Shown: positions 7,762 through 17,476, counted from the stretch's first letter. The stretch is 18,874 nucleotides of DNA from Acidobacteriota bacterium (GCA_947465645.1 CANIBQ010000096.1:1-18874); one strand, 5' to 3'. Numbers and translations: made by a program. Notes: generated by a model not told the origin, from the letters alone.

Positions 7762-8859
7762 ATGCCCCGGTGGCCCCTTGTTCTCCCTCTATTGCTCACG
7801 GTTCTGACGGCCCAGCAGGCGGTTCAGCCGCCGGAGCGGGAGCTCCTGTCGCGCGTCCGCCGGCTGACGGTTGAAGGACGCCGCGCCGGCGAAGGGTACT
7901 GGTCGCCCAACGGCCAGCGTCTTGTATTTCAGAGCGAACGCGAGCCTGGCAACCCTTTCTACCAAATCTACGCGCTCGACTTCGCGTCGGGCGACACGAC
8001 GCGCATCTCGCCCGGACAGGGCAAGACGACCTGCGCGTTTTTCCGCCCCGGCACGGATCAGATTCTCTTCGCGTCCACCCATCACGACCCCAGGTCGAAG
8101 GCACTGCAGCAGGAAGAGCTCGACTTCCGCGCGTCCGGCAAGGAGCGCCGTTACTCGTGGGACTACGATCCCGAATTCGATATTTACGCGTATGCGGAAA
8201 AGACCGGGGCTTACACGCGGCTGACGAGCGCCCGCGGCTACGACGCCGAGGCGAGCTACTCGCCCGACGGCCAGTGGATCGCCTTCTCGTCGATGCGTGA
8301 CGCCTATGACCGCGCGCTCTCGCCCGCCGAGCAGAAGCAGTTCGAGGTAGACCCCAGCTTTTTCGCCGAGATCTACATCATGCGCGCGGACGGCACCGCC
8401 CAGACGCGCCTCACCACCGTGAACGGGTACGACGGCGGGCCCTTCTTCTCCCCAGACGGCACCCGCATCGTCTGGCGCCGCTTCGACGAGACCGGGCTCA
8501 TCGCGAACGTCTGGACGATGAGGCTGGACGGCACCGATCAGCGCCAGGTCACCGACTTCGGATCCATGAGCTGGGCTCCCTACATCCACCCATCGGGTGC
8601 GTACCTGCTGTTTGCCTCGAACAAGCTCGGATTCGAGAACTTCGAGGTGTTCATGGTGGACGTCGCCGGCACGAAGGAGCCGGTGCGGGTCACCTATGCC
8701 GACGGATTCGACGGCCTGCCGGTGCCCTCCCCCGATGGACGCCGACTCGCGTGGACGTCAACGCGCGGAGGCGGCAGCGCCGGGCAGCTCTATCTGGCTG
8801 ACTGGAACCATGAGGCCGCGCTCGAGGCCGTGCGGACGGCGCCGGAGAAGAAGAAATGA
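7762..8859 (+). CDS. Exported TolB-like PD40 beta-propeller protein
   Basis: A 365-residue protein with an N-terminal signal peptide (MPRWPLVLPLLLTVLTAQQA). Repeated propeller blades contain the PD40 signature: YWSPNGQRLVFQSE, ASYSPDGQWIAFSSMRD, PFFSPDGTRIVWRR, YIHPSGAYLLFASN and VPSPDGRRLAWTS. It therefore probably forms a six-bladed propeller, as in TolB, and acts outside the cytoplasm. It lacks the separate N-terminal TolB domain and has no catalytic domain, so it is not TolB itself. Its stop codon overlaps the start of the M28 peptidase gene by 4 bp (ATGA), which suggests translational coupling and a joint function, perhaps substrate or partner binding. The ATG at 7762 lies only 24 bp from the start of the divergent penicillin-binding protein gene. 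Confidence 0.85.
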   Translation: MPRWPLVLPLLLTVLTAQQAVQPPERELLSRVRRLTVEGRRAGEGYWSPNGQRLVFQSEREPGNPFYQIYALDFASGDTTRISPGQGKTTCAFFRPGTDQILFASTHHDPRSKALQQEELDFRASGKERRYSWDYDPEFDIYAYAEKTGAYTRLTSARGYDAEASYSPDGQWIAFSSMRDAYDRALSPAEQKQFEVDPSFFAEIYIMRADGTAQTRLTTVNGYDGGPFFSPDGTRIVWRRFDETGLIANVWTMRLDGTDQRQVTDFGSMSWAPYIHPSGAYLLFASNKLGFENFEVFMVDVAGTKEPVRVTYADGFDGLPVPSPDGRRLAWTSTRGGGSAGQLYLADWNHEAALEAVRTAPEKKK

Positions 8860-10697
8860 GTGTGACCTTCGCGGGCCGTAAAGGCCCGCGCCGCATAGTC
8901 CTCGGCTTACTGTTCTCGCTGTCGGCGGCATCGCCGCATGCGCAGTCGACGGTCGCCTCGAGGACCAAGGCGCACGTGGAGTTCCTTGCTTCGGATCGTT
9001 TCGAGGGCCGCGAAGCCGGGACGCGAGGCGAGCGGCTTGCGGCCGACTACATTGCCGCCCAGCTCGCGCGTGTTGGCGCGAAACCGCTGCCCGGCCGGGC
9101 CGACATGTTCGTGCCGTTCGAATTTACGGCCGGCAGCCGTGACGGCGGCTCGCGGATGAGCATCGCGCGCCGCTCCGGGGACGGCGGCTTCGGATTCGAA
9201 GCCGGCTCTACCCAGATCCAGGCTCTGTCGTTCTCGGATGACGGCGAGGTCAGCGGCGCGGTCGTGTTTGCCGGCTACGGCCTGGTCGTTCCCGAATCGC
9301 AGAACTTCGGGTACGACAGCTACGCGACGCTCGACGTCAAGGACAAGATCGTCCTCGTCCTCCAATATTTCCCCGAGGATGCCGACCAGCAGGCACGTGC
9401 GGTACTCGCCCGGTACGCCGGTCTCCGGTACAAGGCGCAGGCCGCCCGCCAGCGCGGCGCCAGGGCGCTGCTCGTCGTGACGGGGCCGCGATCGCCCAAT
9501 GCCGGGACGCTCGTGCCGATGACATTCGACACCGCCATCGCCGGATCGGGCCTCCCGGCCGCCAGCATCACCGGCGCGGTGGCCGACGCGTTGTTCGCCT
9601 CCGCGCCCAGGCCGCTGCGTGACATTCAGCAGGAGCTCGATTCAGGCAATCCGCATGTCGCCGGTTTCGAGCTGCCGGGCACGACGGTCAATCTGAAGAC
9701 GTCGGTTGTGCGCGTCAGGCAGACCGGACGAAACGTCATGGCGTACCTGCCCGCCACGGCGCCCGTCACCGGCGTTGAAAAGCCGTGGGTCGTGATCGGG
9801 GCTCACTACGACCACCTTGGACACGGGGGCAAGGGCAACTCGCTGGCGTCGAAGGAAGAGGCCGGCGGCATCCATCACGGCGCCGACGACAACGCGTCGG
9901 GCACCTCCGCCGTCATCGCCATCGCGCACGCGCTCTCCTCGCAGCCCAGGCGCCGCAGCGTGATGCTCGCCTTCTGGTCCGCGGAGGAAATCGGCCTGGT
10001 CGGCTCGAGTGCGTTTGTGGCGACGCCGCCGATGCCGATCGACCAGATCGCGTCCTACCTGAACTTCGACATGGTGGGCCGCATGCAGGACAACAAGCTC
10101 ATCGTGCAGGCCACGGGCACCAGTCCCGTGTGGACGAAGCTGCTCGAACGCGCCAACGTCGCCGCCGGATTCGACCTCATCATCCAGCCGGACCCGTATC
10201 AGCCAACCGACGTCGCCAGCTTCAACCTCGCGTCGGTGCCGAGCCTGGCGTTCACGACCGGCGCGCATGTCGACTACCACAAGCCGTCGGATACGGCTGA
10301 GAAGATCAACTACGAGGGTCTCGACCGCATCGTCGACCTGGCGGTGTCACTCACGCGGGCGGCCGACGCTGCCGAGCCGCCGCAATTCACCAAGGTCGAT
10401 CAGCCGACCTCCAGAGGCACGATCGCCGGCGTACGCGTGACGACGGGCACGATCCCGGACTACGCGACCGAGGTAAAGGGGCTGTTGCTGAGTGGGGTGA
10501 CGGGTGGAGGCCCGGCCGATCAGGCGGGATTGACGAAGGGCGACATCATCGTCGAGATCGCAGGCCAGTCGATTGCGAACATCTATGACTACACCTACGC
10601 GCTCGAGCTGCTGAAGGTCGATCAGCCCGTCAAGGTCGTCTACATGCGCGGCGGGCAGCGGCAGGAAACGCAGCTCACACCGGCGGCGCGACGATAA
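8856..10697 (+). CDS. Exported M28-family zinc metallopeptidase with PA and PDZ regions
   Basis: A 613-residue exported aminopeptidase-like enzyme. A signal peptide ends near SPHAQS. A PA-like insert (about 125-270, VFAGYGLVVPESQNFGYDSY) precedes the M28 catalytic domain. The five metal ligands and the base are all visible: His317 (GAHYDHLG), Asp345 (HHGADDNASG), Glu377-Glu378 (SAEEIGLVGS), Asp405 (NFDMVGR) and His475 (VDYHKPSDT). About 20 residues rich in Gly, Lys and Ser separate the first two motifs. A PDZ domain occupies about 520-605 (LLLSGVTGGGPADQAGLTKG then DIIVEIAGQSI). The family releases N-terminal amino acids from peptides; the exact specificity cannot be read from the sequence. 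It starts within the stop codon of the PD40 gene and ends 4 bp from the convergent TerC-family gene, with no terminator visible between them. Confidence 0.93.
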   Translation: MSVTFAGRKGPRRIVLGLLFSLSAASPHAQSTVASRTKAHVEFLASDRFEGREAGTRGERLAADYIAAQLARVGAKPLPGRADMFVPFEFTAGSRDGGSRMSIARRSGDGGFGFEAGSTQIQALSFSDDGEVSGAVVFAGYGLVVPESQNFGYDSYATLDVKDKIVLVLQYFPEDADQQARAVLARYAGLRYKAQAARQRGARALLVVTGPRSPNAGTLVPMTFDTAIAGSGLPAASITGAVADALFASAPRPLRDIQQELDSGNPHVAGFELPGTTVNLKTSVVRVRQTGRNVMAYLPATAPVTGVEKPWVVIGAHYDHLGHGGKGNSLASKEEAGGIHHGADDNASGTSAVIAIAHALSSQPRRRSVMLAFWSAEEIGLVGSSAFVATPPMPIDQIASYLNFDMVGRMQDNKLIVQATGTSPVWTKLLERANVAAGFDLIIQPDPYQPTDVASFNLASVPSLAFTTGAHVDYHKPSDTAEKINYEGLDRIVDLAVSLTRAADAAEPPQFTKVDQPTSRGTIAGVRVTTGTIPDYATEVKGLLLSGVTGGGPADQAGLTKGDIIVEIAGQSIANIYDYTYALELLKVDQPVKVVYMRGGQRQETQLTPAARR

Positions 10698-10701
10698 GAC
10701 C

Positions 10702-11457
10702 CTAGTCCTTCCCCTCGGCTGCGATCAGATCCTCGGCTTTCTCCGCGAGGGGATCCGAAGCGGCCGGCCCCTGCATTCGAGCCCAGATCAGCGCGGCGGC
10801 GAAGATCACCACGATCAGCCCCAGCGACAGCCACTTCGGCACCTCGAAGTGGACGTAGCCGGCGCCATGCGCGTACTCGAGCAGCAGCTTGATGCCGACC
10901 CATCCGATGATGACGAACGCGCCGTCAACCAGCGGCGGGTATCGGCTGACCAGCACGAGCAACTGGCCGATGACCATCCGCATCGCGACCACGCCAAGCA
11001 CTCCACCAGTGATGATGACCCAGAGCTTGTTGGACATCGCCACGGCAACGAGGATCGAGTCGATGGCAAAAACGATGTCGGTGAGCTCGACTTTGACGAC
11101 GGTCGCCCAGAAGGCGGTCATGCCCATCCAGGCGACGGCCGGCTTCGCCCGCCGGCGAGACTCCGCGTCGCCATGGCCCGTGAAGTGGCCCCACACCAGC
11201 CACAACAGGTAGGCCGCGCCGAGCAGCATGACCCAGCGGATCTGGATCAGCCACGCCGCGAGGATGATGGCGACGATGCGGAAGACGAAGGCGCCCACGA
11301 TGCCGTACCGGAGGGCCTTCTTCTGCTCGTGCTTCGGGAGACCAAGGACGAGCACCGCGAGCACCATCGCGTTGTCGGCGCTGAGCAACGCCTCGAGGAC
11401 GACGAGCAGTGCGATGGTGACGAGATCGGAGGGGACGACTTCCACGACGGTAACCAA
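10702..11457 (-). CDS. TerC/Alx-family integral membrane protein (probable metal, possibly Mn2+, exporter)
   Basis: A 251-residue protein with about seven hydrophobic segments and the two TerC-family acidic motifs: SADNAMVLAVLV (Asp28, Asn29) and KVELTDIVFAIDSILVA (Glu124, Asp127, Asp133). Family members such as Alx and YoeB-like TerC proteins are implicated in manganese efflux or in loading metal onto exported proteins; I infer the same broad role here. The middle loop is basic (ESRRRAKP, about 99-106). The start is uncertain: the longest frame begins with TTG at 11457-11455, and a GTG five codons in is an alternative. It is divergent from hspR and shares an 88-bp spacer with it. I looked for a yybP-ykoY manganese riboswitch in that spacer and did not recognise one. 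Confidence 0.9.
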   Translation of the reverse strand: MVTVVEVVPSDLVTIALLVVLEALLSADNAMVLAVLVLGLPKHEQKKALRYGIVGAFVFRIVAIILAAWLIQIRWVMLLGAAYLLWLVWGHFTGHGDAESRRRAKPAVAWMGMTAFWATVVKVELTDIVFAIDSILVAVAMSNKLWVIITGGVLGVVAMRMVIGQLLVLVSRYPPLVDGAFVIIGWVGIKLLLEYAHGAGYVHFEVPKWLSLGLIVVIFAAALIWARMQGPAASDPLAEKAEDLIAAEGKD

Positions 11458-11493
11458 TCGTATCCCAACAGCCCCAGGACACCCCGGCTAAGG

Positions 11494-11512
11494 TTGACAC
11501 GACCCATGTCAA
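11494..11512. promoter_or_regulatory. HAIR-like HspR operator overlapping the -35 box
   Basis: The inverted repeat TTGACA-N7-TGTCAA has one arm identical to the promoter -35 element and the other inside the -35/-10 spacer. The canonical HspR site (HAIR) is CTTGAGT-N7-ACTCAAG, which keeps TTGA and TCAA 11 bp apart. The same 11-bp distance is kept here, and only the two inner bases of each arm differ. Bound repressor would block RNA polymerase. Its position directly before an hspR homolog supports autoregulation. Confidence 0.75.
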
Positions 11513-11522
11513 GTTCTACACT
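11494..11522 (+). promoter_or_regulatory. Sigma70-type promoter of the heat-shock operon
   Basis: The -35 box is TTGACA (11494-11499), a perfect match to consensus. After exactly 17 bp comes a -10 box, TACACT (11517-11522, 4 of 6). Transcription should start near 11529, giving a leader of about 16 nt with AAGGGTGG (11534-11541) as the likely ribosome binding site before the ATG at 11546. Confidence 0.8.
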
Positions 11523-11545
11523 CGATCTGTATCAAGGGTGGGTTC

Positions 11546-11890
11546 ATGCCAGCGGAGCACGATCAATTTCTCATCAGCGTGGCTGCGGAAATGCTTGGGA
11601 TGCACCCCCAGACGCTGCGCAAGTACGAGCGGCTGGGCCTGATCCAGCCGTCGCGTTCGATCGGCAGCATGCGGCTGTATTCGCGTGAGGAGCTCGAGCG
11701 CATCCGCCTGATCAAGAGCCTCGTGGATGACGGCGGAATCAACCTCGCCGGCGTGCAACGGCTGCTTTCCATTGCGGAGGTGATGCAGCGCATTCGGCCG
11801 CTCATGGAAGAAGGGGCGCTCAGCACCGGCGCCGGGCGCCGGCAACTGGTGACCGAGATGCGGCGTCTCAGCGACGCGCTAGGACTATGA
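11546..11890 (+). CDS. hspR: HspR-type MerR-family heat-shock repressor
   Basis: A 114-residue MerR-family DNA-binding protein. The N-terminal winged helix-turn-helix reads FLISVAAEMLGMHPQTLRKY then ERLGLIQPSRS, which is characteristic of HspR rather than of metal- or drug-sensing MerR proteins. The phrase DDGGINLAGVQRLL is also an HspR hallmark. A short coiled-coil tail follows, with no effector domain. In actinobacteria, epsilonproteobacteria and Deinococcus, HspR represses dnaK, cbpA or clpB operons from HAIR sites and needs DnaK or a partner as co-repressor. Here it heads an operon with a J-protein and clpB, and has a HAIR-like repeat in its promoter, so autoregulation of the whole operon is likely. 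The ATG at 11546 fits an AAGG-type ribosome binding site at 11534. Confidence 0.9.
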   Translation: MPAEHDQFLISVAAEMLGMHPQTLRKYERLGLIQPSRSIGSMRLYSREELERIRLIKSLVDDGGINLAGVQRLLSIAEVMQRIRPLMEEGALSTGAGRRQLVTEMRRLSDALGL

Positions 11891-11902
11891 CAGCGCTCCG
11901 CC

Positions 11903-11916
11903 TAGAGCCCAGAGCC
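11903..11916 (+). repeat. Two heptamers of the intergenic TAGAGCC family
   Basis: TAGAGCC and CAGAGCC lie in tandem in the 33-bp gap between hspR and the J-protein gene, followed by TAACGAG and the ATG. They are the same 7-mers as on the minus strand at 4515-4563. Confidence 0.75.
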
Positions 11917-11923
11917 TAACGAG

Positions 11924-12934
11924 ATGGAATTCAAAGACTACTACTCCACGCTTGGCGTCACGAAGGCCTCGACCGAAAAGGAAATCAAGGGGGCGTTCCG
12001 GAAGCTCGCGCGCAAGCATCACCCGGACGTGAATCCCGGTGACAAGGGCGCGGAGTCCAAGTTCAAGGAGATCAACGAGGCCTACGAGGTGCTCGGCGAT
12101 CCGGCCAAGCGGAAGAAGTACGACGAGCTTGGCGTGAACTGGCGCGCGTACGAGCAGGCCGAGGCCCAGGGCGGCCCAAACCCGTTTGGCGGCCAATGGG
12201 CCGGCGGTGGCGGCGGACAGGGCGGCGGCGGTTTCCGGACGATGACGCCGGAGGAGATGGAGGGGATGTTCGGGGATCAGAACCCCTTCTCCGACTTCTT
12301 CACGACGTTCTTCGGCGGGGCCGGCGGCCCGGGCGCCGGCGATCCACGACGAGGAGGCACGCGCGGACGAACCCGCCAGCGGCCCGGCCGCGACGTCGAG
12401 CACGAGCTCGAGCTGACGCTCGAGGACGCGTTCCACGGCACGACGCGGCGTCTGTCGCTCAAGCACGACGGGCACTCGAGGACGGTGGACGTCCGCATCC
12501 CGCCCGGCGTGAACGACGGCTCGCGGGTACGGGTGACGGGCGAGGGCGAACATGGCGTCGGCGGCGCGCAGTCGGGCGACTTGTACCTTCGGGTCCGGCT
12601 CGCTCCGCATCCGGAATTCGAGCGCAAGGGACGCGATCTCTATGTGAAGGTGCCGATTCCCGTCGGCACCGCGGTGCTTGGCGGTGAAGCGGAGGTCCGA
12701 ACGCTGAGCGGGAAGCCGGTGCGGCTTCGCATTCCGCCGCTCACGCAGAACGGGCAAGTCTTCAGGCTCAAGGGGTACGGCATGCCAAAGGTGGGCAAGC
12801 CAGACGAGAAGGGTGACCTGTACGCACGCGTCGAGGTGCAACTGCCGACGGACCTCTCCCCCGGCGAGCGGGAGCACTGGGAGGCGCTGGCACAACTGAG
12901 CGGAGGGGCGGCCAAGACCGATTCGGCCGCCTGA
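11924..12934 (+). CDS. cbpA: Type B J-domain co-chaperone (DnaJ/CbpA)
   Basis: A 336-residue Hsp40. The J-domain (1-70) has the HPD tripeptide at His33-Asp35, which stimulates the DnaK ATPase. A long Gly/Phe/Gln-rich linker follows (about 85-150, [26 protein letters not shown]). Two substrate-binding beta domains come next ([20 protein letters not shown].., then [20 protein letters not shown]..) with a C-terminal dimerisation end. There are no CxxCxGxG repeats, so it lacks the zinc finger of DnaJ itself and belongs to the CbpA/DnaJB type. It lies between hspR and clpB, separated from clpB by 4 bp, as expected for a J-protein that delivers aggregates to DnaK and ClpB. No dnaK or grpE is present in the window. 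The ribosome binding site is weak (CGAG). Confidence 0.93.
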   Translation: MEFKDYYSTLGVTKASTEKEIKGAFRKLARKHHPDVNPGDKGAESKFKEINEAYEVLGDPAKRKKYDELGVNWRAYEQAEAQGGPNPFGGQWAGGGGGQGGGGFRTMTPEEMEGMFGDQNPFSDFFTTFFGGAGGPGAGDPRRGGTRGRTRQRPGRDVEHELELTLEDAFHGTTRRLSLKHDGHSRTVDVRIPPGVNDGSRVRVTGEGEHGVGGAQSGDLYLRVRLAPHPEFERKGRDLYVKVPIPVGTAVLGGEAEVRTLSGKPVRLRIPPLTQNGQVFRLKGYGMPKVGKPDEKGDLYARVEVQLPTDLSPGEREHWEALAQLSGGAAKTDSAA

Positions 12935-12938
12935 CACT

Positions 12939-15548
12939 ATGAATCTGAACAAATTCACTGAAAAGGCACAGGAGGCGGTCGTCACCGCCCAGAACCTCGC
13001 CACCGAGCTGCGGCACTCGGAGATCACGCCCGAGCACCTGCTGGCCACCCTCACCGATCAGGAGGGCGGCATCGTGCCGTCCGTGCTGCGCAAGATGGCG
13101 CTCGACCCGGTGAAGATCGCCACCGAGGCGCATGCGCTGCTCGAGCCGCAGCCGAAAGCCTTCGGCGGCGACACGCGCTTCTCTCCGCGCATGAAGCTGA
13201 TCTTCGACGCCGCGCAGGCAGAGGCCGATCGCCTGCAGGACGAGTACGTCAGCACCGAGCACCTGCTGATCGCGATCGCCAGCGAAGCCGGGCGCTCCCC
13301 CGCGGCGCAGATGCTGAAGAAGCACGGCCTGACCTCCGACACGCTGCTCGCGGCGCTTGCCACGGTGCGCGGCAATCAGCGCGTGACGTCACAGCATCCG
13401 GAGTCCACCTACGAAGCGCTGACACGCTACGGCCGCGATCTCACGGAGCTGGCCCGCAAGGGCGAGCTCGATCCGGTGATCGGGCGCGACGAAGAAGTCA
13501 GGCGCGTCATCCAGGTGCTCTCCCGCCGCACCAAGAACAACCCGGTGCTCATTGGAGAACCCGGCGTCGGCAAGACGGCGATCGTGGAAGGCCTGGCGCA
13601 GCGGATCATCCGCGGGGACGTGCCCGAGGGACTGAAGAACAAGAAGATCTTCGCGCTCGACATGGGCGCGCTGGTGGCCGGCGCGAAGTATCGCGGCGAG
13701 TTCGAGGAGCGCCTGAAGGCGGTGCTCAAGGAAATCACCGAGTCCGAAGGGCAGATCGTCCTCTTCATCGACGAGCTCCACACCGTCGTCGGGGCCGGCG
13801 CGGCCGAGGGCGCGATGGACGCCTCGCAGATGCTCAAGCCGATGCTGGCGCGCGGCGAGCTTCACACGATCGGCGCGACGACGCTCGACGAATACCGCAA
13901 GCACATCGAGAAGGACGCGGCCCTCGAGCGCCGCTTCCAGCCGGTGCTGGTCGGCGAACCAACCGTCGAGGACACGATCTCGATCCTCCGCGGCCTGCGC
14001 GAGCGGTACGAGATCCATCATGGCGTGAAGTTCAAGGATGCGGCGCTGGTGGCCGCCGCCGTCCTCTCCCACCGCTACATCACCGACCGCTTCCTGCCAG
14101 ACAAGGCGATCGACCTGATGGACGAGGCCGCGTCGAAGCTGCGCATGGAGATCGACTCGATGCCGGCGGAGCTCGACGAGCTGACGCGCCGCATCATGCA
14201 GCTCGAGATCGAGCGCGAGGCGCTGCGCAAGGAGAAGGACAAGGCGTCGGCGGAGCGGCTCCAGAAGCTCGAGAAGGAGCTCGCGAACCTCAAAGAGGAG
14301 CAGATTGCCCTGCAGGCGCACTGGGAGCAGGAGAAAGAGGCGATCCAGGCCGGGCGAAAGCTCAAGGAAGATCTCGAACAGGTGCGCCTGGACATCGAGC
14401 GCGCCCAGAGGTCCGGTGACTACGCGAAGGCGTCCGAGCTCCAGTACGGCCGCCTCCCGGAAGTCGAGAAGAAGATCCGGGACGAAGAGGCCCGCCTCGC
14501 CGAGCTGCAGAAGAGCAAGAAGATGCTCAAGGAGGAAGTCGACGAGGAAGACATCGCCGAAGTGGTGGCGAAGTGGACGAAGATTCCCGTCACCCGGTTG
14601 ATGGAAGGCGAGATCCAGAAGCTGATCCAGATGGAGGCACGCCTTCACCAGCGCGTCGTCGGGCAGGACGAGGCGATCACCGCCGTGGCCAACGCGATCC
14701 GGCGGGCGCGCGCCGGCCTGCAGGATCCCAACCGTCCGCTCGGCAGCTTCATCTTCCTCGGGCCGACCGGCGTGGGCAAGACGGAGCTGGCGCGCGCGCT
14801 CGCGGAATTCCTGTTCGACGACGAGCACTCGATGATCCGCATCGACATGTCGGAGTACCAGGAGAAGCACACGGTGTCGCGGATGCTTGGCGCGCCCCCC
14901 GGATACGTCGGCTACGAGGAGTCCGGACAGCTCACCGAAGCCGTGCGGCGGCGGCCGTACTCCGTCGTCCTCCTCGACGAGATCGAGAAAGCCCATTCCG
15001 AGGTGCTGAACGTCCTGCTGCAGTTGCTCGACGACGGGCGCCTGACCGACGGCAAGGGGCGGACGGTGGATTTCAAGAACACCGTCGTGATCATGACGTC
15101 GAACATCGGCAGCCACTACATCGCCGAAGGCCAGGGAGAGATTACCGAAGGCGTCCGGCGCCAGGTCACCGAAGCTCTTCGGGAGCACTTCCGTCCCGAG
15201 TTCATCAACCGCGTTGACGAGGTGATCTTCTTCCACTCCCTGGGGCTGGACCACATGAAGCACATCATCGACATCCAGATACGCGGGCTGTTGAAGCGGC
15301 TGGAAGATCGCAAGATTCAGGTCGAGCTGAGCGACGCGGCCAAGCAGTTCCTGGTCACCGAGGGATACGATCCGATGTACGGCGCGCGGCCGCTCAAGCG
15401 GACGCTGCAGAGGCGGGTGCTCGACGCCCTCGCCGTGCGCGTGCTCCAGGGCGAATTCAAGGAAGGCGATCGCATAACCGTCGATGTCGGAGAGAATGGA
15501 CTGGTGTTCGAGAAAGGGGCCCCAGTAAGCAGTGGCAAATCTTCGTAA
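12939..15548 (+). CDS. clpB: ClpB protein disaggregase (Hsp104 family)
   Basis: An 869-residue hexameric AAA+ unfoldase that recovers proteins from aggregates together with DnaK. It has the Clp N domain (1-150, starting [14 protein letters not shown]), then NBD1 with Walker A at 206-213 (GEPGVGKT) and Walker B LFIDELH. A long coiled-coil middle domain (about 410-525, rich in Glu/Lys/Arg) is followed by NBD2 with Walker A at 608-615 (GPTGVGKT), Walker [10 protein letters not shown] and the C-terminal D2 small domain. The pore loop of NBD1 reads [10 protein letters not shown] and that of NBD2 GYVGYEE. The middle domain separates ClpB from ClpA and ClpC, and the P-loop positions match E. coli ClpB almost exactly. 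The start lies 4 bp after the cbpA stop, with no clear own ribosome binding site, so translation is probably coupled. Confidence 0.97.
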   Translation: MNLNKFTEKAQEAVVTAQNLATELRHSEITPEHLLATLTDQEGGIVPSVLRKMALDPVKIATEAHALLEPQPKAFGGDTRFSPRMKLIFDAAQAEADRLQDEYVSTEHLLIAIASEAGRSPAAQMLKKHGLTSDTLLAALATVRGNQRVTSQHPESTYEALTRYGRDLTELARKGELDPVIGRDEEVRRVIQVLSRRTKNNPVLIGEPGVGKTAIVEGLAQRIIRGDVPEGLKNKKIFALDMGALVAGAKYRGEFEERLKAVLKEITESEGQIVLFIDELHTVVGAGAAEGAMDASQMLKPMLARGELHTIGATTLDEYRKHIEKDAALERRFQPVLVGEPTVEDTISILRGLRERYEIHHGVKFKDAALVAAAVLSHRYITDRFLPDKAIDLMDEAASKLRMEIDSMPAELDELTRRIMQLEIEREALRKEKDKASAERLQKLEKELANLKEEQIALQAHWEQEKEAIQAGRKLKEDLEQVRLDIERAQRSGDYAKASELQYGRLPEVEKKIRDEEARLAELQKSKKMLKEEVDEEDIAEVVAKWTKIPVTRLMEGEIQKLIQMEARLHQRVVGQDEAITAVANAIRRARAGLQDPNRPLGSFIFLGPTGVGKTELARALAEFLFDDEHSMIRIDMSEYQEKHTVSRMLGAPPGYVGYEESGQLTEAVRRRPYSVVLLDEIEKAHSEVLNVLLQLLDDGRLTDGKGRTVDFKNTVVIMTSNIGSHYIAEGQGEITEGVRRQVTEALREHFRPEFINRVDEVIFFHSLGLDHMKHIIDIQIRGLLKRLEDRKIQVELSDAAKQFLVTEGYDPMYGARPLKRTLQRRVLDALAVRVLQGEFKEGDRITVDVGENGLVFEKGAPVSSGKSS

Positions 15549-17469
15549 CCCTCCAGGTATGAACCCGAGGGACAAGCGCCCGGGCGAAAAGCGGATGTTT
15601 GGCGCCGGCGGCCGGCCGCCCGGCGCCATCTGGTACGTGCTCGGATTTCTGTTCCTGATGGCGCTGGCCCAGGCGTATTTCCTGACGCCGGCGGGCAGCC
15701 AGGTGTCCTACAGCGAATTCAAGACGGCCGTCCGGGGCGGACGGGTCGCCGAGGTCATGGTTGGCGAGCAGACGATTCGCGGCGCCTATAAGAGCGACGT
15801 CAACGGCAGCCGCAACTTCAGCACCAACCGCATCGAGGATCCCAAGCTGCTCGAGGAGCTCGATGCCTCGGGCGTGAAGTACACCGGCGAATTCGTGAGC
15901 CGCTGGCTGCCCGAAGTGCTCGGCTGGGTGATTCCGCTGCTGCTGCTCTTCGCCGTCTGGAGCTTCTTCTTCCGGCGCATGAGCGGTGCCGAAGGCGGCG
16001 TCATGTCGTTTGCCCGCAGCAAGCACCGCGTGTTTGCCGAAGATGACGTGAAGGTGAGCTTCGACGACGTCGCGGGTGTGGACGAAGCCGAGGAGGAGCT
16101 GAAGGAGATCGTCGAGTTCCTGAAGACGCCCAAGAAGTACACGGCGCTCGGCGGCCGCATTCCCAAGGGCGTGCTGCTGGTCGGACCGCCTGGCACCGGC
16201 AAGACGCTGCTCGCCCGCGCCGTGGCTGGCGAGGCGAAGGTGCCCTTCTTCAGCCTGAGCGGCTCGGAGTTCGTCGAGATGTTCGTCGGCGTCGGCGCCG
16301 CCCGCGTGCGCGACCTCTTCAACCAGGCCGAGCAGAAGGCGCCCTGCATCATCTTCATCGACGAGCTCGATGCGCTCGGCCGCGCACGCGTGCAGAGCCC
16401 GATGGGGTCGCACGAGGAGCGCGAGCAGACCCTCAACCAGTTACTGGCCGAGATGGATGGCTTTGATTCGCGCAAGGCGATCATCATCATGGCCGCGACC
16501 AACCGGCCGGAAGTGCTCGACCCGGCGCTGCTTCGTCCAGGCCGATTCGATCGGCAGGTGCTGGTGGACAAGCCCGACATCAAGGGCCGAGGGGAAGTGC
16601 TGCGGATCCACACCAAGAACGTGAAGCTGGGGCCGAATGTGGACCTCAAGGTGGTCGCCGCGCGCACCGCTGGCTTCGCGGGCGCCGACCTGGCCAACCT
16701 CGTGAACGAAGCGGCGCTCTTCGCCGCGCGCAAGGACAAGTCCCTCGTCGAGATGTCCGACTTCGAGGAGGCGATCGACCGCCTGATCGCAGGGCTCGAG
16801 AAGAAGCGCGTGATGAACACGAAGGAGCGCGAGATCGTCGCGTATCACGAGTCCGGACACGCCATCGTGGCGACCGACATCCCCGGGATGGACCCGGTGC
16901 ACAAGATCTCGATCGTGCAGCGCGGCTTCGGCGCGCTCGGCTACACCATGCAACTGCCGCTCGAGGATCGCTACCTGATGCAGCGCCAGGATCTGCTCAA
17001 CCAGTTGGCGGTGCTGCTGGGAGGCCGGACGGCCGAGGAGATCGCGCTCGGCGAAATCTCGACCGGCGCGCAGAACGATCTGCTGCGGGCCACCGACATC
17101 GCGCGCGCCATGGTCACCGAATGGGGCATGAGCGAGGTGCTTGGCGCGGTCAATTACGACGGCCACAAGCGCGGCAAGTTCCTCGAGATGCAACTGGGGC
17201 CCGAGCGCGGCGCCTATGCCGAAGACACCGCAAAGCTGATCGACTCGGAGGTCAAGCGGATCATGACGGACGCGCATGATACGGCGCGGCGGATCCTTTC
17301 GAAGCGCCGTGACATGCTCGAGGCGGTCACGCGACGCCTGCTCGAGAAGGAAGTCATGGAAGGCGACGAGCTGCGAAGCATCATGAATGTCCCGCCGCCT
17401 CCCCCCCATCTGCTGGCGGACGCGACTCCCCTGCCGGTGATCCGGGACCTCCCCGACGTCGATTCATAA
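15532..17469 (+). CDS. ftsH: FtsH-type ATP-dependent membrane zinc metalloprotease
   Basis: A 645-residue membrane-anchored AAA+ protease. Two transmembrane segments (about 31-50 and 126-146) flank a small periplasmic domain ([14 protein letters not shown]..). The AAA module has Walker A at 218-225 (GPPGTGKT), Walker [10 protein letters not shown] and the second region of homology [20 protein letters not shown]. The zinc site is His439-Glu440-x-x-His443 (HESGH, where Ala is more usual than Ser) with Asp516 (STGAQND) as third ligand. The tail is proline-rich (PPPPPHLL). The GTG start at 15532 overlaps clpB by 17 bp and has AAAGGGG 12 bp before it. The ATG at 15559 is an alternative that gives a protein nine residues shorter. 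It follows clpB directly, so it is probably heat-induced with it and removes misfolded membrane proteins. It may be a paralog rather than the main FtsH. Confidence 0.95.
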   Translation: MANLRNPPGMNPRDKRPGEKRMFGAGGRPPGAIWYVLGFLFLMALAQAYFLTPAGSQVSYSEFKTAVRGGRVAEVMVGEQTIRGAYKSDVNGSRNFSTNRIEDPKLLEELDASGVKYTGEFVSRWLPEVLGWVIPLLLLFAVWSFFFRRMSGAEGGVMSFARSKHRVFAEDDVKVSFDDVAGVDEAEEELKEIVEFLKTPKKYTALGGRIPKGVLLVGPPGTGKTLLARAVAGEAKVPFFSLSGSEFVEMFVGVGAARVRDLFNQAEQKAPCIIFIDELDALGRARVQSPMGSHEEREQTLNQLLAEMDGFDSRKAIIIMAATNRPEVLDPALLRPGRFDRQVLVDKPDIKGRGEVLRIHTKNVKLGPNVDLKVVAARTAGFAGADLANLVNEAALFAARKDKSLVEMSDFEEAIDRLIAGLEKKRVMNTKEREIVAYHESGHAIVATDIPGMDPVHKISIVQRGFGALGYTMQLPLEDRYLMQRQDLLNQLAVLLGGRTAEEIALGEISTGAQNDLLRATDIARAMVTEWGMSEVLGAVNYDGHKRGKFLEMQLGPERGAYAEDTAKLIDSEVKRIMTDAHDTARRILSKRRDMLEAVTRRLLEKEVMEGDELRSIMNVPPPPPHLLADATPLPVIRDLPDVDS

Positions 17470-17476
17470 TCGGTCC

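Noticed and set aside
10695..10704. Bidirectional terminator between the convergent M28 and TerC-family genes
   Set aside because: The stop codons are 4 bp apart, and I see no GC-rich hairpin followed by a T-tract there.
11458..11545. yybP-ykoY type manganese riboswitch before the TerC-family gene
   Set aside because: The spacer is only 88 bp and shows none of the conserved loop sequences or paired elements; the visible symmetry is the HAIR-like repeat.
13389..15629. Long open frame on the minus strand opposite clpB
   Set aside because: It covers the ClpB coding region in antisense, has no recognisable motif, and is explained by high third-position GC.
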